Source: Candidatus Curtissbacteria bacterium
GTDB taxonomy: Bacteria > Patescibacteriota > Microgenomatia > Curtissbacterales > GWA2-41-24
DNA: 9,606 nucleotides
Direction: 5' to 3'
NCBI GenBank assembly: GCA_016195765.1
Contig: JACPYZ010000036.1
Span: 1-9,606, forward strand
Both the position numbers and the translations under genes were made by a program. Below are positions 5,285-9,606 of this stretch, piece after piece; the stretch's first letter is position 1; each line of letters opens with the position of its first letter. Below the pieces are notes generated by a model, which was not told the origin of the DNA, made no database searches, and worked only from the letters and a program-made list of their open reading frames with translations.

Positions 5285-5965
5285 CTATTTAAAAACGACA
5301 ACCGGTTTATCAAAGCGTAAATCGATCTTGCTAATTTTTGTCGCATCTATTCTAGACTTGGCAATCACGCTCTGTAAAGAGTTGATCTGGTTTTTAAGAT
5401 CAACTTGCGAACTAAAAACGGCGATGGCGTTTTGTGGATTATAAACGATGATATTTTGGGCATCCAAAACTCGCACATTGTTAATTGTAAAATCGGAATC
5501 TTTTAAAGCTTTTATAAGGTTCAGGGCAAAAACTGTTAATTTGTCGCTAATCGTTTGGTTTGGTTTTGGCGGGACTGTATCTTGCGGGTAAAGTGTCGGC
5601 ACAGATGCAGACGGTGTTCCTTGTTGCATAGTTCTGAGGTTAGAATTCACATAAATATTAGTGTCACCGAGTCTGGCAACCAGCAAATTGTTTTTTATTT
5701 GAATATTAAGAGTCGGAAAGCTTGCTTCGAAGTTAGCGTTTTCAACACAATGATATTTGTTTCTTAAAGCGTTTAAAATTTCTGCTTTATTAATAAACAA
5801 AAGATTGGGTTTTTGGGCTTTTATTATTTCTGTTGCCTGCTGTGTGGTGATGCAATCTTTTTCGGATTGAATATTGAAGTTTTTAAAGTCTAAGAAATCA
5901 AACAGGAAGATAAAAATGGTAATAAGAACGCCAATTATTACCAAAACGGGCAGCATCTTGGACAT
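5285..5965 (-). CDS. ftsQ: FtsQ/DivIB-like cell division protein (POTRA domain)
   Basis: This is a bitopic membrane protein of the divisome; FtsQ/DivIB links cytoplasmic FtsA/FtsZ to the septal synthases. The 226-residue protein has a very short cytoplasmic tail, one membrane helix (about 5-23), then an extracytoplasmic POTRA-like region (about 30-97) with the usual ASFPTLNIQIKNN strand at 81-93. A Pro/Thr/Gln-rich loop (about 112-139) leads to a C-terminal beta region ending ISKIDLRFDKPVVVF (211-225), the wording expected at the end of FtsQ. Sequence identity in this family is low, so position between murG and ftsA carries much of the weight. Its only two cysteines, Cys38 and Cys73, flank the POTRA core and could form a disulfide. 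It starts 25 nt after murG. TGTTAAGAT, an extended -10-like sequence, ends 5 nt before the ATG. Confidence 0.85.
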   Translation of the reverse strand: MSKMLPVLVIIGVLITIFIFLFDFLDFKNFNIQSEKDCITTQQATEIIKAQKPNLLFINKAEILNALRNKYHCVENANFEASFPTLNIQIKNNLLVARLGDTNIYVNSNLRTMQQGTPSASVPTLYPQDTVPPKPNQTISDKLTVFALNLIKALKDSDFTINNVRVLDAQNIIVYNPQNAIAVFSSQVDLKNQINSLQSVIAKSRIDATKISKIDLRFDKPVVVFK

Positions 5966-5990
5966 AATTTATCTTAACACGTACCCAAGG

Positions 5991-7082
5991 CTAGAAGCTA
6001 TTTAAATAGCTGGTTAATTTTTCCACTCCACCCAAAGCTAAATCATTCTTGTATTTTTGAGCGGCCAAGTCGTAATTTTTGTAGTTTGCGCTCATGTCGT
6101 TTAAGGCGCTTTCCAATACTTTTTCATTATAATTTTGCTCATCTACAATAACGGCACTACCAGCGTTTTCTAGAATCTGGGCATTTTTATACTGTTCGCC
6201 TGCTGCTGCAATCGGAAGAGGAATCAGAATAGAAACTTTGCCAATTTGTGCCAAATCCCAAACAGTATTGGCGCCAGATCTAGAAACAACGATTTTGGCT
6301 TTTTTGTAAACTGCTGTCATGTCTGCCGCGTCTAAGTATTCAAAGGCAGAATAGTTTGGGCTTTTTATTTTGGCGGATGCTTCGTGATCGCCGCCATAAT
6401 TTGCGTTTCCCAAAATATGGATCAGTTTGTATTTTTTAAAAAGATTTAAATTTTCAAAGACCATCTTGTTTAAAAAGTGGGAACCCTGATTGCCTCCGGT
6501 GACTAGTAATACTTCGAGCTTAGTATCTAGTGCTTTTTGTAAACTTTTGTTGGTCGATTTAACGTTTGCAGACTTCCTTGTGAGATTCCCAATAAGCTGC
6601 GTTTTTTCATTTGGGAAAAACTTTTGTGACTCGGGCCAAGTGATGAAAATTTGTTGAGCAAAAAGAGCGTTTAGCCTGTTTGATAAGCCAGGTTCTACCG
6701 CTTGTTCGTGAACAACTATTGGAATGCCTAGCAGCCAAGAATTAAAAACGACTGGGAAGGATAATGAACCACCGACTACGACCGTTATATCTGGCCAATA
6801 CGCCAATAAGTAGAGAAACGATTGCACAAAGGTTAGAGGAATTTTTAAAAGGGCGGGTATGGTTTGGGACGTAAATCTTCTTTGAATTCTGCCGCCTACC
6901 AAAGTAATAATTGTAACTTTATGTTTTTGAGCTTCTTTATATTCGGCAGATGGCTGGCTGTTTCCTTCGGTTGCCGATTTTCTGGTAAAGAAAAACAGGT
7001 TGGCGTTGCCTTTTTTCTCTAGGGCTTCGACAAGCGCGATTGCCGGCGTTAGGTGTCCCCCACAAATTGCGATTTTTTTCAT
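5991..7082 (-). CDS. murG: UDP-GlcNAc:lipid I N-acetylglucosaminyltransferase MurG
   Basis: MurG is a GT-B (family GT28) peripheral membrane enzyme that adds GlcNAc from UDP-GlcNAc to lipid I, giving lipid II, on the cytoplasmic face. The 363-residue protein shows the acceptor-domain loop CGGHLTPAIAL (7-17), VVGGSLSFP (102-110) and HEQAVEPGLSNRL (125-137). In the donor domain it shows VTGGNQGSHFLN (194-205) and SRSGANTVWDLAQIG (267-281), then PLPIAAAGEQYKNA (288-301) with Glu296 and Gln297 near the nucleotide site. The first glycine loop lacks about three residues relative to the usual GGTGGH; I associate this short form with CPR bacteria. The start ATG overlaps the ftsW stop as ATGA, so translation is probably coupled. 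No murC or murB follows it. Confidence 0.95.
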   Translation of the reverse strand: MKKIAICGGHLTPAIALVEALEKKGNANLFFFTRKSATEGNSQPSAEYKEAQKHKVTIITLVGGRIQRRFTSQTIPALLKIPLTFVQSFLYLLAYWPDITVVVGGSLSFPVVFNSWLLGIPIVVHEQAVEPGLSNRLNALFAQQIFITWPESQKFFPNEKTQLIGNLTRKSANVKSTNKSLQKALDTKLEVLLVTGGNQGSHFLNKMVFENLNLFKKYKLIHILGNANYGGDHEASAKIKSPNYSAFEYLDAADMTAVYKKAKIVVSRSGANTVWDLAQIGKVSILIPLPIAAAGEQYKNAQILENAGSAVIVDEQNYNEKVLESALNDMSANYKNYDLAAQKYKNDLALGGVEKLTSYLNSF

Positions 7083-8188
7083 GATTGTCTGGCAATATTA
7101 ATTAAAATACCGATACCTGCCATGGTTACAAACAACGAAGAGCCTCCGTAGGAAATAAATGGTAAAGGAATACCTGTTAAAGGAACAAGGGCAACGTTGG
7201 AAGCTAGATTAAACAAGCTTTGGACCCCAATGAGGGCAATGATTCCAGTTGCCAGAATTCGGCCGGCCATATCTGGGGCTTCCCTGGCAATTTTTATTCC
7301 ACGAAAAATAAGCATGACAAACAAAGCAATTATAAGTAGCGCGCCAATAAAACCAAATTCTTCTACATAGATTGCAAAAATGGCATCACCTTGGACTTCG
7401 GGAATAAAAGCGTATTTACTTTGCGAAGCACCGAGACCTAGGCCGAACAAGCCGCCTGTTGAGAGGGCTACCAAGATTTGGTAAATCTGGTAAGAGGCGC
7501 CTTGGGGGTCATGCGTTGGATCCAGAAAAGATTCAATTCTGGAAAACCGGTAAGGCGCGGCGAGAATTGCGGCTCCAATTGCAGAAATTATGATGGGAAC
7601 GCCAATAATAAAATGCTTCAGCGGACTGCCTCCCACAAAATACAGGGCAAGGGTGACTGCCATGAATATCAAAGCGGTGCCCAGATCTGGTTCCAGCAAA
7701 ACCAAAAAGGTGGCGATGAATGCCGGCACAAAAATAACCATGACGGCATCGGTCAAGCGAATTTTATAGTTTTCAAATTTAGTTATGATTGTTGTTCCAT
7801 AAAGAATAAGCGCCAGTTTGGCAATCTCTGAAGGTTGAAATGTAAAACCATGAAAGCTTATCCAGCGCCTGGCTCCGTAAACTTTATTACTGACTCCCGG
7901 CACTAAAACTGCAATTAAAAGAATTATTGCGGCCGCAAAAAAAAGATGAGAAAGTTTTAAGAGTTTGTGGTAATCAAATAAACTCAGAAAAATTACACCG
8001 ATGGTTCCAAGGGTTGCCCAGATGAGCTGATTTTTAAAATAGTAAAGCTTGTCGTTGAAGTCGCGAAAAGCGGCAATTGGAGTTGCATCAAAAATAATGA
8101 ACAAACCAGTAAGAACAAGGACCGTGGTTATTAAAATCAGCGGCAAATCAAAGGGGGCACGTCTTGCAGTAGCTGTTGGGTTTCTCAT
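7079..8188 (-). CDS. ftsW: SEDS peptidoglycan polymerase FtsW
   Basis: FtsW is a multi-spanning membrane glycosyltransferase that polymerises lipid II at the septum together with a class B penicillin-binding protein. The 369-residue protein has about ten hydrophobic helices and the SEDS landmarks: GARRWI (105-110), FQPSEIAKLALILY (117-130), EPDLGTA (166-172), GASYQIYQILVALSTGG (230-246), and the catalytic-loop FIPEVQGDAIFAIYVEEFG (261-279). Asp268 there corresponds to the essential SEDS aspartate. The C-terminal signature GIPLPFISYGGSSL (339-352) is intact. RodA is the alternative, but position between murD and murG makes FtsW the better name. The ATG overlaps the murD stop by 4 nt (ATGA) and the stop overlaps the murG ATG in the same way. 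The partner transpeptidase (FtsI) is not in the window. Confidence 0.95.
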   Translation of the reverse strand: MRNPTATARRAPFDLPLILITTVLVLTGLFIIFDATPIAAFRDFNDKLYYFKNQLIWATLGTIGVIFLSLFDYHKLLKLSHLFFAAAIILLIAVLVPGVSNKVYGARRWISFHGFTFQPSEIAKLALILYGTTIITKFENYKIRLTDAVMVIFVPAFIATFLVLLEPDLGTALIFMAVTLALYFVGGSPLKHFIIGVPIIISAIGAAILAAPYRFSRIESFLDPTHDPQGASYQIYQILVALSTGGLFGLGLGASQSKYAFIPEVQGDAIFAIYVEEFGFIGALLIIALFVMLIFRGIKIAREAPDMAGRILATGIIALIGVQSLFNLASNVALVPLTGIPLPFISYGGSSLFVTMAGIGILINIARQS

Positions 8189-9483
8189 GATTTTAATTTT
8201 AAAACTTCTGTTGTGAATTGGTCTCCCCTATCTTGATAGTCGCGAAAGATATTAAAGCTTGCAGCGGCTGGTGAAAGTAGACAGATTTTGCCCCAGGGGG
8301 TGATTTTAGCGGCTGCCGCAACTGCATCCTTCATATTGCTTACACTTTGGCAGTTTGGTTGAAGACTAGGGATTTTTTTCAGTTCCTCTTCTACAATTTG
8401 GCCGGTTTCCGGAAAAAGTATTAGGTTTTCTATTTTTTCGTCGATGATTTTTTGGGCTAAGGTTTTGTAATTCACTCCCCTATTTAAACCACCCAATATT
8501 AACGTTGAAACATTTGGCGCAAGCGACTGGAGAGCAGCAATAGTTGATTCAGGAATTGTAGAAATAGAATCGTTATAAAACTCTATACCGTTTCTTTTTG
8601 CGACAAATTCTAATCGATACTTGAGAGGCTCAAAGCCCTCTATACTTTTTTTGATCGCGGCGGGAGGGATTTTTAGAATTGAGGCAACGGCAGCAGCTGC
8701 CAAGATGTTGTTTTGATTATGCTTACCTTTTAGTTTTGTCGCTTGGAAAAACTTAGATTCGTCTTTGGCGCTAAAGGACACTTTTTGTGCTGGACTTGAA
8801 TCTACAATTGCCTTCACGGCACCAGAATTTTGGTTAAAAACAATAAAGTCGTTTTCGCTTTGCCATTTGGTGATATTTGCTTTGGCTTTAGCGTAACTAT
8901 CTAGAGTTCCATGGTAGTCTAAGTGTTCTTCGAAAATGTTCAAAAGGACGGCAATATGAGGACTAGCTTTTACGTTTTCTAGTTGATAACTAGAAAGTTC
9001 ATACACAAAAATTTTGCGTGTTGTATCTTTTAGATGATCAAGAGCGGGACTACCGATATTGCCTACAAGTTCAGCATCTTTTCCGGCGTCTTTGAGGATC
9101 TTATATATAAGAGAAGCTGTTGTGCTTTTACCTTTTGTTCCTGTTACGCCAATTATTTGGTTACCAAAAAGTTCCAAAAAAATTTCGGCTTGTGAGGTGA
9201 TATTGGTTTTGGCAGGGATTTTTTTACTTGGGATTCCGGGAGTTTTGAAAACAAGATCGTATTTTTCTATATCTTTTAAATAATCTTTTCCCAAGCAAAG
9301 TTCTATGCTGGGATCATTTTTGATTACAACTTGTGCATCTTTACTTAGTTTCTCCAAAGGTTGTTCGTCCGCTACAGCAATCGATATGTTTTTCAATTTA
9401 GATCTTAAGAAATTTAAGGTGGACAAACCCTCCTTGCCGATTCCTAAAACAATGATTTTTTTACCGTTTAAGTATTCAAACAT
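8185..9483 (-). CDS. murD: UDP-N-acetylmuramoyl-L-alanine--D-glutamate ligase MurD
   Basis: MurD is a cytoplasmic ATP-dependent Mur ligase that adds D-glutamate to UDP-MurNAc-L-Ala. Its 432 residues match the family (438 in E. coli). Domain 1 is a Rossmann-like UDP-binding fold starting KKIIVLGIGKEGLST (8-22). Domain 2 has the ATP loop GTKGKST (115-121), YELSSYQLE (161-169), NIFEEHLDYHG (182-192), and Lys201 at the place of the carbamylated lysine, followed by KGKHNQNNILAAAA (252-265). Domain 3 has YNDSISTIPEST (303-314) and LSPAAASFNIFRDYQDRGD (403-421). The DSISTIPEST loop has Ile307 where E. coli has the NDSKATN lysine, a variant I believe occurs in other MurD lineages. The ATG lies inside the end of the upstream gene (8-nt overlap) and the stop overlaps ftsW, so murD sits in a tight operon. 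Confidence 0.96.
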   Translation of the reverse strand: MFEYLNGKKIIVLGIGKEGLSTLNFLRSKLKNISIAVADEQPLEKLSKDAQVVIKNDPSIELCLGKDYLKDIEKYDLVFKTPGIPSKKIPAKTNITSQAEIFLELFGNQIIGVTGTKGKSTTASLIYKILKDAGKDAELVGNIGSPALDHLKDTTRKIFVYELSSYQLENVKASPHIAVLLNIFEEHLDYHGTLDSYAKAKANITKWQSENDFIVFNQNSGAVKAIVDSSPAQKVSFSAKDESKFFQATKLKGKHNQNNILAAAAVASILKIPPAAIKKSIEGFEPLKYRLEFVAKRNGIEFYNDSISTIPESTIAALQSLAPNVSTLILGGLNRGVNYKTLAQKIIDEKIENLILFPETGQIVEEELKKIPSLQPNCQSVSNMKDAVAAAAKITPWGKICLLSPAAASFNIFRDYQDRGDQFTTEVLKLKS

Positions 9484-9606
9484 TTTCTATTTGTGCTTTT
9501 AGCGCCGTTTCCATCTGCGGCGTTAGAAAATTATTCTGGTCCCATTGTTGTTGCAGCTCGTCGATTTGTTTGGTGTCGAAATCTTTTAAGATTTTTTCTT
9601 TGGCGA
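9476..9606 (-). CDS. C-terminal end of an unidentified gene upstream of murD
   Basis: A reading frame enters from the right edge and stops at TGA 9478-9476, overlapping murD by 8 nt (the stop lies within the first codons of murD). The 42 visible residues are polar and helical, with stretches such as LKDFDTKQIDELQQQWDQNN and FLTPQMETALKAQIENV. In a canonical dcw cluster mraY or murF would lie here, but this soluble, glutamine-rich tail does not look like the membrane end of MraY and I cannot match it to MurF. The other two frames contain a stop or look non-coding. The 8-nt overlap with murD and shared strand favour a real, co-transcribed gene. Function is unknown from this fragment. Confidence 0.6.
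   Translation of the reverse strand, partial: AKEKILKDFDTKQIDELQQQWDQNNFLTPQMETALKAQIENV

Noticed and set aside
4968..5444. Plus-strand frame of 158 residues across the ftsA-ftsQ junction
   Set aside because: It runs antisense through two recognised genes, and no start signal is seen.
1..9606. Recoding of UGA (as in Gracilibacteria and Absconditabacteria)
   Set aside because: TGA ends murD, ftsW and the orphan gene at the expected places, and no conserved protein is interrupted by an internal TGA.

Overview
The window looks like a stretch of a small, gene-dense bacterial genome, most likely from the Candidate Phyla Radiation (Patescibacteria). This is inferred from the shortened MurG N-terminal loop, the stripped-down division cluster, protein wording such as the FtsA VSKKTL/IIKPRL region, and the near absence of spacers. 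A Microgenomates- or Katanobacteria-like lineage is only a guess. TGA is used as a stop (murD and ftsW, among others), so this is not a UGA-recoded lineage. I see no tRNA, rRNA, CRISPR array or insertion sequence.

Layout. Positions 2-289 (+) hold the 3' part of a DUF1761 membrane protein. Positions 301-2530 (-) hold a possible four-gene run, read right to left: a 59-residue two-helix membrane peptide, a YjjX/DUF84-type (inosine/xanthosine) nucleotide phosphatase, and a NitT/TauT-type ABC permease with its ATPase. Positions 2531-2648 are a divergent control region with two promoter-like elements and two inverted repeats. Positions 2649-3044 (+) hold an orphan gene of unknown function. Positions 3049-9606 (-) hold a division and cell-wall (dcw) cluster in the order [unknown partial gene]-murD-ftsW-murG-ftsQ-ftsA-ftsZ.

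How the genes work together. MurD and MurG make peptidoglycan precursors: D-Glu addition, then transfer of GlcNAc to give lipid II. FtsW polymerises lipid II at the septum. FtsQ, FtsA and FtsZ form the divisome scaffold and its membrane tether. murD/ftsW and ftsW/murG overlap by ATGA and are probably translationally coupled. murC, murB and ddl, which often lie between murG and ftsQ, are absent here.

Most notable observations. (1) FtsA appears to carry an in-frame internal deletion of about 66 residues that removes a 1A helix and the first half of subdomain 1C, while its nucleotide-binding motifs and C-terminal amphipathic helix remain. (2) The 59-residue peptide has an 11-nt match to the 16S anti-Shine-Dalgarno sequence, whereas none of the other complete genes has a recognisable one; several have -10-like elements so close to the start codon that leaderless or near-leaderless transcripts are plausible. 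(3) The orphan gene probably starts at ATG 2649, because the upstream TTG looks like part of its own -35 box. All family assignments were made by reading motifs, without database searches.
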